Source of the DNA: Rapana venosa
Taxonomy: Eukaryota > Mollusca > Gastropoda > Neogastropoda > Muricidae
Assembly (NCBI GenBank): GCA_028751875.1
Contig: CM054153.1
Span: 15,147,960 to 15,211,959 of the forward strand
Direction of reading: 5' to 3'
Length of the DNA stretch: 64,000 nucleotides
The notes under the pieces are model-generated. The model had not been told where the DNA came from and did not search any database. It saw only the letters and a list, made by a program, of their open reading frames with translations. Positions 34,117 through 40,702 of this stretch are shown piece after piece. The translations under genes and the position numbers were made by a program. Within the stretch, counting starts at the first letter, position 1. Each line of letters begins with the position of its first letter.

Positions 34117-35966
34117 CTACCTCAACAGCAAGACCCATACTAAAATATGGAGACAAAAAGAAACCCAACCCCAACCAGTACAAGTCAAAACACACCCACC
34201 CACAACTCTCTCTCTCCATCTTTCTCTCCCTCTCTCCCTCCCCCTCCCCCTCTCTCTCTTAAAAAAACAAACAAAAAACAAACAGAACCCTAATACCCAA
34301 GTTATGAAACAATTCTGCATTTCCGATTCCCCTACACACCCTGCAACCAAACCTGCCGATTTGAAAACATGGGACAAACTGATAAAACACACACACACAC
34401 CCGGGACAGATGGGAAAACCCCCCCACTATGTTCCCCATCTCGAAGGTTCGGCCAAATCATCTCCCAAAGAGTAGTTGGTGTGAACGTAGAAAGAAAAAA
34501 AAACACCGGAAGGAAGTCATTAACATCAATGGCGTCAGCCTGACCACGTGATTCCTTCATCTCGTCACGTGGTCCCCCACGGTTTGTTTTCAGAATCATT
34601 TCCGCCGTTTGCAGCGCAAAGTGTAATGATCGAATATACGGCAATCGCTTTACAGTTCTTGCCCTCTATGGGTTACCCATTACTTGCCGATAAGATTTGG
34701 AAGGGGAATGGGGGGGGAGGGGGGGGGGGTTGGTTTTTAAACAGTACATAGAATTTTGCTGATTACATTTAAATAGTGGTTTTTTTTTATTCTTTGGCCA
34801 TGGATAAAGCATCATTGGCATTATAACCTCACCGTTTTGTGGTTTATTGAAAATCTATGGAACAAAGGTTTAAAGTGGGTTTTTTACGAAAAGAGGGTAA
34901 TACAAGTCACAATCGATCAGCAACAAAAAAAGATGCACCATTTAACGTTAATTTGCAAAATGAGACAAGGGGGGAGAGAGAGGGAGAGAGAGAGAGAGGG
35001 AGGGAGGGAGGAAGGGAGAGAGAGGGAGAGAGAGAGGAGGAGGGAGGGAGAGAGAGGGAGGGAGGGAGAGGGAGGGAGGGAGAGAGGGAGGGAGAGGGAG
35101 GGGAGGGAGAGGGAGAGGGAGGGGGAGAGAGAGTCCAAGACAATACTGACAGAGAAAGAAAGAAAGAGATAGAAACAAAACCCAAGCAAAACACTAACAA
35201 GCACACACAATATACGTGTTGATATCTCAACACACACATACACAACCACCACCACACCACCACCACCACCCACACCCACCACACCACCACCCCACACACC
35301 CCTCCCCCCACCACCCCACACACCCACCCCACAACCCTCCCACCCCCTCCCCCCACCCCCACCCCCGTCCCCACCCCCCACACCACCCACCCCACCACCC
35401 CCACCCCCCCAACCCACCCCACCTCCACCCCCACACACCCCCACCCACCCCACCCCACCCCCCCACCCTCCCCACACCACAACACCACTCCACACACTTT
35501 TCTCTCCCCCCCCCAAAAAAAAACAACCCAACAACTAACTCACCTATCGTCGACACGACCGTGACGGAAAACATCAAGCCTCCGGCCCAGGACCACGAAT
35601 AGGCGGGGCCCCCTTCTTTCCCGTACGCGCCGCAGTCCGCCCGTCGTACCCGATCGCCAGCGTGTTGCTGCGGAACGTCTCCAGGATGCTGCGGAGCTGC
35701 ACCACCATCAGCTCGCGCGTGGCGGCCGAGGCCACCCCGCCATACTGCACGAACACCTGCAAGGTCGAGTTGATGGTCTTCGTCTCCATGGGCGCGTACT
35801 CGTCGCGCGACTCGTAGCAGATCTGCTCCTCGTTGTTCTTCTCCAGGTGCTCGAAGATGAAGCCCCCGGCCACGCAGTAGAGCACCACCATGGCGCTCAG
35901 CCCGATGTGCGAGAAAAGGAACTTGGCCACCGTCTTGCAGCAGCCGTCTTTCCGTTTGGTGCCCAT
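10407..35966 (-). CDS. Two-pore-domain potassium channel (K2P), TWK-18/TRESK-like, three coding exons
   Basis: Joined from exons 35544-35966, 13553-13822 and 10407-11038, about 441 residues once the frameshift at 35640-35642 is allowed for. K2P channels are dimeric plasma-membrane pores that carry background potassium current. Seen: TM1 about 17-40; extracellular cap with a possible glycosylation site N66-S-T; P1 filter TIGYG (140-144); TM2 about 152-176 with GIPLMLLCLANIG; a long cytoplasmic loop about 190-330; TM3 about 335-357; P2 filter TIGFGD (376-381); TM4 about 397-419; a 22-residue C-tail. The VSTIGYGH and GRLxCIxYAxxGIP patterns resemble nematode TWK-18 and vertebrate KCNK18 channels. 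The exact paralogue is inference, so no symbol is given. Introns are GT-AG and phase 1. The joined length is divisible by three only with one extra base in exon 1. Confidence 0.93.
11047..12058 (-). mobile_element. 5'-truncated non-LTR retrotransposon (LINE) in intron 2, C-terminal ORF2 and 3' end
   Basis: On the minus strand the frame begins after a stop near 12058 with PILTYGAEVW, the conserved motif after the reverse transcriptase core. It continues through KQMLGVHKKA, LGELGRFPL and SCHNLMIEKGRHQNI to a CRYCN...IEDEFH zinc-binding motif at about 11400. There the frame shifts and the second half of the zinc motif is lost. About 340 bp of further sequence leads to a 3' end reading GGCAATAAAACATTCTGAAT (11060-11090) with TCTGAA-type repeats. 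The same 3' end type occurs at 25985-26030. The element has the same orientation as the K2P gene, and its tail stops about 20 nt before the exon 3 acceptor. Confidence 0.85.
12059..13552 (-). other. Intron 2 remainder: CT, poly-C/CA and AT-rich repeats
   Basis: No exon seen. Contents: a (CT)n tract 12249-12330, poly-C 12814-12840, poly-C running into (CA)n 13209-13244, an imperfect AATGATAA-type stretch 13318-13400, and poly-C 13510-13526 close to the exon 2 donor. The minus-strand donor reads GTAGGT at 13552. Confidence 0.7.
13553..13822 (-). CDS. K2P channel exon 2 (end of P1 filter, TM2, start of cytoplasmic loop)
   Basis: The acceptor TCGTACAG precedes GTTACGGACAC, which completes the filter Gly and gives YGHIAPKTVWGR. 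TM2 follows with VCIAYAVLGIPLMLLCLANI, then GDVLADIFRFIYSK, a cysteine cluster (CCCGCC), a basic run (RSRRRRDKDRERE) and a CAG-encoded Gln-rich segment (QKQQHQQQQKQQQ). The donor is AACGG then GTAGGT. The exon is 270 nt and phase 1 at both ends. A frame continuing past the donor into poly-C is intron. The cysteine cluster directly after TM2 could be a palmitoylation or metal-binding site; that is a guess. Confidence 0.95.
13927..14287 (-). mobile_element. SINE-like element with 3' hairpin end, longest copy in the window
   Basis: Read on the minus strand from about 14287, a roughly 320 bp body contains CAGGTACCCATTTACAGCTG near its middle. It ends with GGGGACTGGATG, then AAGCAC-ATAA-GTGCTT, ATTATCCTCGATATAAAAG and an AAATA-repeat tail at 13927-13967. 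The last 60 or so bases are shared by copies at 14688-14762, 15881-15945, 42178-42250 and 51166-51265. No clear Pol III A and B boxes were recognised at its 5' end, so the head type is open. It lies about 105 bp upstream of exon 2 in the same orientation as the gene. Confidence 0.7.
14288..14687. repeat. GGT/GTG-rich stretch, GCAC run and (CT)n tract in intron 1
   Basis: GTGGTG repeats at about 14298-14385 and 14497-14530, a CGCA/CA run at 14568-14598 and a (CT)n tract at 14635-14687. The arginine, valine or serine-leucine frames across it come from the repeats. Confidence 0.85.
14688..14762 (+). mobile_element. 3' end of hairpin-type retroposon, diverged copy
   Basis: The sequence GGCCGGATG, then AAGTAT-GCGC-ATGCTT (14705-14720), a CCCTTGAAAAATAAAG segment and an ATTC-repeat tail correspond to the family 3' end seen at 13927-14287. 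The inner stem pair is changed on both sides compared with the other copies (C-G to T-A). Confidence 0.65.
14763..15425. repeat. (CT)n tract and a TG/CG-rich microsatellite
   Basis: A (CT)n tract at 14763-14811 follows directly on the retroposon tail. A TG/CGTG tract lies at 15273-15376. The sequence between (14815-15270) is intron with nothing recognised. Confidence 0.8.
15430..15572 (-). mobile_element. tRNA-derived SINE head
   Basis: On the minus strand TAGCCGAGTGTGG (A-box-like) is followed about 50 nt later by GGGTTTGAATCTTGCC (B-box-like). That spacing fits a tRNA-derived Pol III promoter. No intact cloverleaf was found, so it is read as a SINE head and not a tRNA gene. Confidence 0.45.
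15773..15880. repeat. CG/CA and CT microsatellite
   Basis: A short GCGCGCG run is followed by (CA)n and then (CT)n. Confidence 0.9.
15881..15945 (+). mobile_element. 3' end of hairpin-type retroposon
   Basis: GGGGCTGGATG is followed by AAGCAC-ACGG-GTGCTT (stem 15902-15917), ATTATCCTCGAAATAAAAG and a switch to (CT)n. The six-base stem is intact and the four-base loop differs from the other copies. Confidence 0.7.
15946..16510. repeat. Compound CT/CA microsatellite region
   Basis: Interleaved (CT)n and (CA)n at 15946-16165, then mixed sequence, then a clean (CA)n tract at 16459-16502. The long serine-leucine and histidine-threonine frames here are repeat artefacts. Confidence 0.9.
16754..17062. 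repeat. CT/CA tract and TG tract flanking an ATGC run
   Basis: (CT)n then (CA)n at 16754-16894, GCAT repeats at 16909-16930 and (TG)n at 16979-17062. The CA and TG arms could pair as an imperfect inverted repeat. Confidence 0.9.
17243..17312 (-). mobile_element. Retroposon 3' end with TTA/TTATGA tail
   Basis: The minus strand reads TACAAGATACAGCGCTATAT, then AAATTCTATG and a run of TTA and TGATTA repeats. It aligns with the plus-strand copy at 2055-2097. Confidence 0.5.
17320..18043. other. Intron 1: GA-rich, GCAT/CG-rich and G-run sequence
   Basis: GA-rich sequence at 17330-17400, alternating purine-pyrimidine sequence (GTGC, GCAT, GCGC) at 17401-17488, a short TA run near 17712 and poly-G near 17893-17908. 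No exon was supported on either strand. Confidence 0.6.
18044..18095 (-). mobile_element. Retroposon 3' end with ATCA/ATCG tail
   Basis: The minus strand reads CTGTAACCTTTGGGAATAAA, then CATT and ATCAATCAATCGATC. The plus-strand sequence 22788-22832 carries the same motif and tail. Confidence 0.55.
18440..18592. repeat. (GT)n followed by a long (GA)n tract
   Basis: (GT)n at about 18440-18500, then nearly pure (AG)n at 18505-18592. Confidence 0.95.
18600..21945. other. Intron 1, non-coding with several microsatellites
   Basis: Contents: ATT/ATC trinucleotide-rich 19040-19180, (CG)n(TG)n 19244-19282, poly-C then (CA)n 19433-19493, poly-T then poly-G 20311-20345, (CA)n 21028-21063, GC/GCAC 21219-21280 and TTGG repeats near 21656-21680. 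A 195-codon frame at 20002-20589 runs through the poly-T/poly-G and was not accepted as a gene. Confidence 0.6.
21946..22245. repeat. (TA)n, (GATA)n and (GA)n compound repeat
   Basis: TA at 21946-21979, GA at 21980-22007, ATAG repeats near 22018-22056, then imperfect GA with CAGAGA and GGAGA interruptions to 22245. Confidence 0.95.
22246..22725. other. Intron 1, non-coding
   Basis: Mixed sequence with a CG/TG tract at 22542-22572. The segment 22270-22400 (lysine-rich or proline-rich in different frames) was not recognised. Confidence 0.4.
22726..22949. repeat. (CT)n, retroposon tail (22788-22832) and (GA)n
   Basis: (CT)n at 22726-22788, then CTGTAACCCTTGGGAATAGA with a TCAA/ATCA tail (a plus-strand copy of the 3' end type at 18044-18095), then GGGA and GA repeats to 22949. 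The CT and GA arms are complementary and could fold back. Confidence 0.8.
22950..23967. other. Intron 1, non-coding
   Basis: Poly-C at 23352-23374, CCCA repeats near 23714-23735 and otherwise unremarkable AT-rich sequence. Confidence 0.4.
23968..24185 (+). mobile_element. RTE-like LINE, C-terminal fragment
   Basis: The nucleotide sequence matches the fragment at 59930-60147 closely: ACGAACATTTGGACTGGCCA, then CAGGGAACAGTACAAGGAGG, then GAGTGGACTGGCCTTG. In other members of the family this part encodes GLAKTxLQGTVxGxRRRGRQ and xEWTGL near the C-terminus. Frameshifts and stops are present. It is a short 5'-truncated dead copy in intron 1. Confidence 0.75.
24262..24357 (-). mobile_element. tRNA-derived SINE head
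   Basis: The minus strand reads TATGTGGTTAGACACTGGGT (A-box-like), then about 40 nt later CGCGTTCAAATCCCGGCAGC (B-box-like). The acceptor-stem ends do not pair, so it is not called a tRNA gene. Confidence 0.5.
24375..24530 (+). mobile_element. tRNA-derived SINE head, divergent to the previous one
   Basis: GCAGTGGTTACAACTCATAG (A-box-like) is followed by GCGGGTTTGAGTCTCGAAC (B-box-like). Then comes GACTCCGTTCCACTGAAGGT and a weak version of the SINE central domain (CCTTCAGATAGGACA). Confidence 0.5.
24540..25132. other. Intron 1, non-coding with GT/GC and GA runs
   Basis: A GA/GT run at 24899-24955 passes into GCGC and CA sequence at 24953-25006. No exon seen. Confidence 0.5.
25133..25374. 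repeat. Long (GA)n tract, about 240 bp
   Basis: Nearly pure purine strand made of GA with GGGA interruptions; among the longest simple repeats in the window. Glu-Arg and Ser-Leu frames on the two strands come from it. Confidence 0.97.
25375..25984. other. Intron 1, A-rich then CA-rich sequence
   Basis: A-runs at 25387-25410, T-run near 25420, then interrupted (CA)n at 25677-25858. No exon seen. Confidence 0.5.
25985..26030 (+). mobile_element. LINE 3' end with TTCTGAT tail
   Basis: TAATGGCAATAAAGTTTTCT is followed by GATTCTGATT. It is the same 3' end type as the minus-strand LINE at 11047-12058. The upstream part is too short and diverged to show coding motifs. Confidence 0.6.
26109..26192. 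repeat. (CA)n microsatellite
   Basis: Nearly perfect (CA)n with two small breaks. Confidence 0.95.
26463..26768 (+). mobile_element. tRNA-derived SINE
   Basis: The head reads GATAGGTAGTCTAGAGG (A-box-like), then CCTCGAGTTCGATTCTCG (B-box-like). After it come the central domain CTTTCGGATGGGACGATAAA with CCG, then GTGTAAAAGAACCCACG and an A-rich end near 26750-26768. The central domain is shared with the other SINEs here, while the 3' part differs from the family that ends in CGAAGTCGGAATGC. Confidence 0.7.
26930..27660 (+). mobile_element. Possible decayed LTR-retrotransposon gag-like remnant
   Basis: Around 27082-27140 one frame reads CIFYKHGDRARAHC, which resembles the Cys/His pattern at the end of gag in some invertebrate gypsy-type elements. 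Upstream a frame gives CSEVCATTDSEEDNGPC. Stops and shifts are frequent and no protease or reverse transcriptase motif was found. Short related stretches (CTTCTACAAACA...) occur at about 28400 and 30490. This is a weak call; a generic unclassified repeat is equally possible. Confidence 0.3.
27862..28018 (+). other. Exon-like open segment with splice-site-like ends
   Basis: A good acceptor-like sequence (CCTTTACTTGTCATTTCAG) precedes an open frame beginning GVKVKYIIQPAVDPKGHSDL that runs about 50 codons. A donor-like GTATGT lies at 28019. No start codon, second exon or family was recognised. It lies antisense inside intron 1 of the channel gene. It may be a stray exon of a nested gene, a processed remnant or chance. 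Confidence 0.2.
28020..30484. other. Intron 1, mostly non-coding with diverged repeat pieces
   Basis: A segment at 28395-28580 is related to 30485-30620 and in part to 27085-27130 (shared words CTACAAACA, GATCAATCCACA-like, CCCTG, GACAGGAAG). Frames at 28095-28313 (minus) and 29059-29522 (plus) were not recognised as proteins. A 20-nt near-palindrome centred on TTTAAA lies at 29841-29860. Confidence 0.4.
30721..30840. repeat. GGAGT pentamer minisatellite
   Basis: The plus strand is built from GGAGT and GGTGT pentamers, irregular at the start and regular from about 30770. The type resembles simple pentameric satellites. Confidence 0.9.
30851..31189 (-). mobile_element. tRNA-derived SINE, head cut by poly-C
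   Basis: The minus strand runs from B-box-like GGCTCGAGCC (31175-31184) through CCTTCGGGTGAGACTATACA and TTGCGCAGTCGTT to CGAAGTCGGAATGTGGCTAC. It ends in CAGAGCTCTAGCCGAGGG. The A-box half is missing: the element meets a 23 bp poly-C at 31192-31215. It is the same family as 52231-52609 and 62380-62795. Confidence 0.8.
31192..31296. repeat. Two poly-C tracts
   Basis: Poly-C at 31192-31215 and again at 31269-31296, separated by about 50 bp. Runs of this length are error-prone in assembly. Confidence 0.9.
31365..31500 (-). mobile_element. tRNA-derived SINE fragment
   Basis: On the minus strand a B-box-like GGTCCGAATCCCGCGCC lies in a head region starting near 31495. The SINE central domain follows in diverged form (TTTTCGGATCAGACGACGAA). 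Confidence 0.5.
31501..34960. other. Intron 1, microsatellite-rich, no exon
   Basis: Contents: GC/GT repeats 31530-31645, GA and G-runs 32118-32270, an imperfect two-copy duplication 33333-33483, GA-rich 33706-33930, (CT)n 34058-34111, CT/CCCT 34207-34260 and poly-G near 34711-34730. The open frames on either strand (for example 32603-32930) were not recognised. Confidence 0.6.
33333..33483. repeat. Two-copy tandem repeat, about 70-80 bp unit
   Basis: TCTGCTGCC(G/A)TAGAACACTG with AGAAAGCCA(C/T)GAAAAAA and AGAGATC occurs twice in direct order, the second copy with a short insertion. Confidence 0.85.
34971..35132. repeat. GGGA/GA purine tract
   Basis: Irregular GGGA, GA and GGAG units make an almost pure purine plus strand. 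Confidence 0.95.
35228..35519 (-). repeat. G-rich tract at the start of intron 1 (potential G-quadruplexes)
   Basis: On the transcript (minus) strand almost 290 nt are made of GGGTGG, GGGGTG and GTGGTG units, with dozens of G-runs of three to seven bases. It starts about 25 nt after the exon 1 donor GTGAGT at 35543. Valine/glycine- and proline/histidine-rich frames across it are artefacts. Confidence 0.95.
35544..35966 (-). CDS. K2P channel exon 1 (start, TM1, cap, P1), with a one-base frameshift
   Basis: ATG at 35966 opens MGTKRKDGCCKTVAKFLFSH and TM1 (IGLSAMVVLYCVAGGFIFEH). The extracellular cap with C50 and N66-S-T follows, then LRSILETFRSNTLAIGYDG. There the frame as written shifts and stops after GPGPEA. 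From about 35640 the next frame carries the expected P1 sequence (YSWSWAGGLMFSVTVVSTI) up to the donor GATAG then GTGAGT. The break falls in a run of three G on the coding strand (C at 35640-35642); four would keep the frame. The ATG was chosen because TM1 begins 16 residues later, as is usual for K2P channels. Confidence 0.92.
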
Positions 35967-35984
35967 CTTAGGTTGTGGGGAAAA

Positions 35985-36120
35985 TAAATGTGGCGGTAGT
36001 GGCGGCGGTGGTGGGTAGTGGTGGTGGTGATGATGGTGGTTGGTGGTAGGGGTGGTGGTAGGTGATGGTGGTGATGGTGGCGATGGTAGTGGTAGTGGTG
36101 GTGGTGGTGGCAGCGAAAAC
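35985..36120. repeat. GGT/GAT trinucleotide repeat just upstream of the K2P start codon
   Basis: GGCGGT, GGTGGT and GATGGT units run through the likely 5' untranslated or promoter region of the gene. No TATA box or initiator was recognised. Confidence 0.9.
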
Positions 36121-37189
36121 GATGGTAACTAATGGAAGTGGAGAGAGTTGGTGTTGGCGATGATCTTTGTTCCCGTTTTCCTTTTTTTTGTTTTTAACTT
36201 TCTCGATTCTTCTTTTCTACACGGTTTTTTTCCCCTTTTTTCCGTGTCCTCTCTGCTGTCTTTTCTACAACAGTTCCACGCAGCCTTCCTTTTTTTCAAG
36301 GAAGGGAAGATTAAACATATATATTTGTTCGATTCTCTATTATTGTTGTTGATCTAGGGCACGCACGATACAAGAATAATGGGCAAGCAGAGTCAGCTGA
36401 TTTGCCGTAGAGGCTGTGAATGTCCCATGGCGTTCAACAAGTAGCCACAGCAAAGCAGACTACATGTTAAAAAGTTTCTGTTCGTGGGTTTTTTTTTCTT
36501 TTATTTGTGCACGTTGCAGGACCTTGGGCAGCAATGGTGATCTTTCGGGAGGTGTCAACTGTTTTCGAAGTCTTAATGTTCCGCCTGCTTTGATCCAAGC
36601 CTGTTGACAAACAACATTTCCTGTGAAATAAAGACAATTTTTTTCCCTGTTGGTCACAATTCACCCACTTAGCTTTTTGTTTGTGTGTGTTAATATCTCT
36701 TAACTGTAGGTTTCTGTGGTCGTCTATTAATTTCTCTTTTGGTTTTGTGTATATCCTTACTTTTCTCTAAGTCAAGTTTTAATTTTTTCGGTATTTACTT
36801 GAATGCTTAAACATTTTTATTTAGGGTTATTTCACGTTATTTTGCAGTTAATGACTATTTTACCGCACAAGTAATTGTCAACGACTCTCCGCATGTCTTT
36901 TTAAAAAAAATTTTTACACAAGTACAATCACAAGCGAAAAGCTGAAAATCGCGACTAGTGGAGGAAGCTGGTTTTGCAAAATCTACAGCGGTTTCCCAAA
37001 CTTCTAGACAACGGGATTGTTGAAAGTGAAGGACAATTACATGAAACAAAATGATTAAATCAATGATCGTGTTGCTTCCTCCTCTCCTCAAGAATTCTTA
37101 TTAAAGTTGTGTTGTTGGGGTGTTTTTGTTTGTTGTTGTGTTTGTTGTTGTTGGTGGTGGTGTTGTTGTTGGGGTTTTTTTTGGGGGGG
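36121..37189. other. Upstream of K2P gene, non-coding
   Basis: T-rich sequence (36180-36300, 36486-36500) and GTT/GGT repeats near 37105-37190. The segment at 36516-36600 is less biased but not recognised. Confidence 0.4.
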
Positions 37190-37500
37190 CTAGTGGTTAA
37201 ATCGCGCTCGTGATCTAATAGGGATCAAGCCATCACCGAGGTCCCGTGAGCAAACGCACACAGCACATTTTGCGCACACGATGAAGCACATTCCGCCCTT
37301 CATAAGAGTAGGCCATCAAGTGCCGGTAGGAACAAATGACAAAAGCGAAAACAAGAATAACTGTATGCACGCTGGTATCCCGTTTATATAATTGTCATCC
37401 CCGAAGTCGGAATGCCGCTACCTTAATGGTGAGCAACAATGGTCGCATACGCAAAATATCCCCACTGGTGACCCACGGAGCTCTCGCAGAGGAAATGGGA
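37190..37500 (+). mobile_element. tRNA-derived SINE, internally shortened
   Basis: The head CTAGTGGTTAAATCGCG (A-box-like) is followed by GGGATCAAGCC (B-box remnant), then directly CACCGAGGTCCCGTG, TTTTGCGCACACG, CCGAAGTCGGAATGCCGCTA and the end GAGCTCTCGCAGAGGAAATG. About 60 nt between the B box and the central domain are missing compared with 62380-62795. Confidence 0.75.
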
Positions 37501-39565
37501 AAAAAGAACTCGCAGGGTAATTATTATTTTAAAAAAATCATCTCCCTTCCAACACTTTCTATCCCTACATATAATTGTCTCCAATACATTTTAACAACAA
37601 TCACCTCTCTGACAACTGATTGCATGCTTTCAAAATGCTTCGTTCTTTCGAGTATTAATTTTCACTTTTACACTTTTTTTTAAACATAAAAACAAAATTT
37701 AACCAACAAACCCAAAGCAACAATACATTATACTATTATTTCCACAGAAAAGTTCCCCAGTGGGACGGTCACGCGGCTAGATCACTTGTGTCCCTACTCT
37801 ACGGCTAGTACAGAATGCAAGGGGAACGAACCGTCATCTTCACCCTTTTTCTTAACAGTTGGGGAATGAATCAGCTAATGAATTCACCGATTAATCAATC
37901 AATAAATCAACTAAACGAATCAATCAAGTTGATTAATCAAAATCACGACGCTAAACGCCTCACCGACAACAAACAGAACATCAAGACCGTCATCTTCCTT
38001 GAAAGTTTTTGAGAGCTCTAAGGTTAAAAGTAATGCACTATTCATATATATATCAAAACAAGATTTTTAAAAATCAACATTTCTTCACCTCAACACCTTA
38101 TTCAACCATAACGACGACATTCAGGTACCTACCGCATCATGGAAGAACCACAATCAGTGAGAAATTGGTCTAAAACAGTATCATGAGAACTGAAGTATCA
38201 CAGTGTGTACAGTACAATCTGAATCAGCACAGCGCAGTAACCTTTTCTCTCTCGCTGCCTCTCTCCAACTGGCAAAACCAGCGAACACTGTTCACTGGGT
38301 GTGAATGTTTTTGTGTCCCAACAACACGTGCTTCACGTGCATTTTCAAATCTAGCCGGCCACAATCCTGTGTTAGGATGAAATGAGGTCAGAATTCAAGG
38401 GCAATTTCGTTTTTCTTCTCTTTCTTTTTTTCTCTAGATGCACCCCATGTCTTTCTTCTTTGATAAAAAGAAATGCCATCAAGATATGGCTGTAAGCTAG
38501 GTTGATCTGCACCTTACCCTTATTATAAGCGGGTTACTTAAGTTTGAAAATCTACATTAGAATTTTTTCCTTTGTTTTTTAGTTTTCTTTTCTTGTTCTC
38601 TGACTCACTGAAACATTGTGTCAAGCGATGTTCATTGGAAAAAAAAACAATCGGCTTTACTGTTTGTTGGAAGAATTTGTTTTCCCTTATTTTTTAACTG
38701 CTTTTGACAAACTTTTATCAATTACGCCAAATATTTGACACTGCAAAATAGCATATAAGCTGTAGTAAACGATGTAAACCAAGTCATCAAAAAATTGCCT
38801 TAAACTATTAACACTCAAACAAAATTAATAAAACAATGAGACAGAATTGCGAGAATTACTGAAAAAGAAACAGGAGACTATTTGATGAAACAAAGAACAG
38901 ATGAGAAATAAATAAGCGAAAGAGATCAAACAGTGGCCAAAAAAATAAGTAAAACAAAGACACAAAAGAGTTGAAACAATGACAACAGAAAAAAAGAATG
39001 CACAGCTAAATGAAAGACAGAGAGAAAAGGAATAATAATAATAATAATAATAATGACACTAACAATAATAATATCAATAATAACTACTTCCAACACAGCT
39101 TATCATCCACATTCTGCCTTTTTTTCTTAAAACTATTCCAAAATATGCTGGAATTTCATGGGGAAAAAATAAGTCAAACAACATAGAAAAGAAACAAAGA
39201 AAGAAAACCATTAAATGAATCCATGAACTAAACGAAGAAAGACAAACATGTAAAAAGACATAGTCAAAGGGGAAAAAACAGAAAACATATTCAACAAGAT
39301 ACGAGAGAAAAGATATCGAAAGAAAGCCAGCAAAAAATATTAAAAGAGTCAAAGGAAAAATGTGAATAATAATGGGAGGGACAGATAGATGAAATAATAA
39401 TATGAATGAACGAATAAACCAAGCGACTAATCAATCAGTCAATCAAATGTATGAATATTTCAAACAGAAAACTTACACAGAAAGAAGCTTGTAAGTGAAA
39501 ACGTTTGTTAATCTTATAAGAAGACATAGGACTAAATAATCACCGTAGTTAAAAAGAACAGCACG
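37501..39565. other. Non-coding stretch, no gene seen
   Basis: AT-rich with A- and T-runs. AATCAATCA words near 37880-37940 and TAA repeats near 39031-39057. Nothing coding was recognised. Confidence 0.45.
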
Positions 39566-39594
39566 AGCGAGCGAGCGAGCGAGCGAGCGAGCGA

Positions 39595-39682
<88 letters not shown>

Positions 39683-39688
39683 AGAGAA
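39566..39688. repeat. GAGC then (GA)n microsatellite
   Basis: GAGC tetramers (39566-39597) pass directly into (GA)n to 39688. Confidence 0.95.
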
Positions 39689-39764
39689 CGGACATATAAA
39701 GAAAGAGATGCACAAACAGACACAGTAACTGAGGTGCAAATAAATAAAGGAATAAATGACTACA

Positions 39765-39873
39765 ATTTTTTTTGTTGCTCTTCGGCTAGAGCTCCGAGGT
39801 TCACAAATGGTGACATTTTGTATATGTGGCCATTTTTGCCGACCTTAAAGGTAGCTGCATTCCGACTTTGGGT
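39765..39873 (-). mobile_element. SINE 3' portion
   Basis: The minus strand reads AAAGTCGGAATGCAGCTACC, then AACCTCGGAGCTCTAGCCGA and an A-run (T-run 39766-39774 on the plus strand). This is the 3' domain of the SINE family at 52231-52609. Confidence 0.75.
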
Positions 39874-39879
39874 ATGCAT

Positions 39880-40575
39880 GAATGGATGACTAAATAACGA
39901 GTAGGCTGTGGAAGTAATGATAAAAATAGCCTACCAAGTAATAGGAACAAAATAGCTTTTCAAATAACAGCAACAACAATAAACAACACAGATCAAACCC
40001 CTCATACATACACACACAAAATGACTAAATATGAAGACTGCCAAATTTTAACCAAAAAACAACAACCAAACAAAAACAAAACAAAAAAGCCAAAAATTCA
40101 AAATAAAAAGAAAACAAAGCAAAATATTTCTAACACAAAACCAGGAGGAGAAAACCCCCCAGTAAATCATATATCATAATTAAAAAGCATAATATTTATC
40201 TTGTGAGGACACTCCCCAAACAATAAAAAAAACAACAAACAAAACAAAACAAACAAACCTGCACACATCAAACTGCAACGTCTCGACTCTCCAAAACTTC
40301 ACTCCAACATCCTTTCTTTCAAACCTACCAGCCCAGAATCACTCGCAGTATCACAGAAGCTTTTTGTAGACGGACCACACACACACACGTACACACACAC
40401 ACTCACACACCGTTACGCTTTAGTGACGGTAGCACAGCATCACTGGTCGCGGCACCAACCCATACCTACCCGAACTGTCGCAGCAAGCTACCCTCATCTG
40501 CAACCCTGGCTACCCCATTCGTCTCTCAGCAGCCATGTCCGTCTCTCACCATCCCCTCACCCCCTCCATTCTGTC

Positions 40576-40623
<48 letters not shown>

Positions 40624-40627
40624 TATT

Positions 40628-40702
<75 letters not shown>

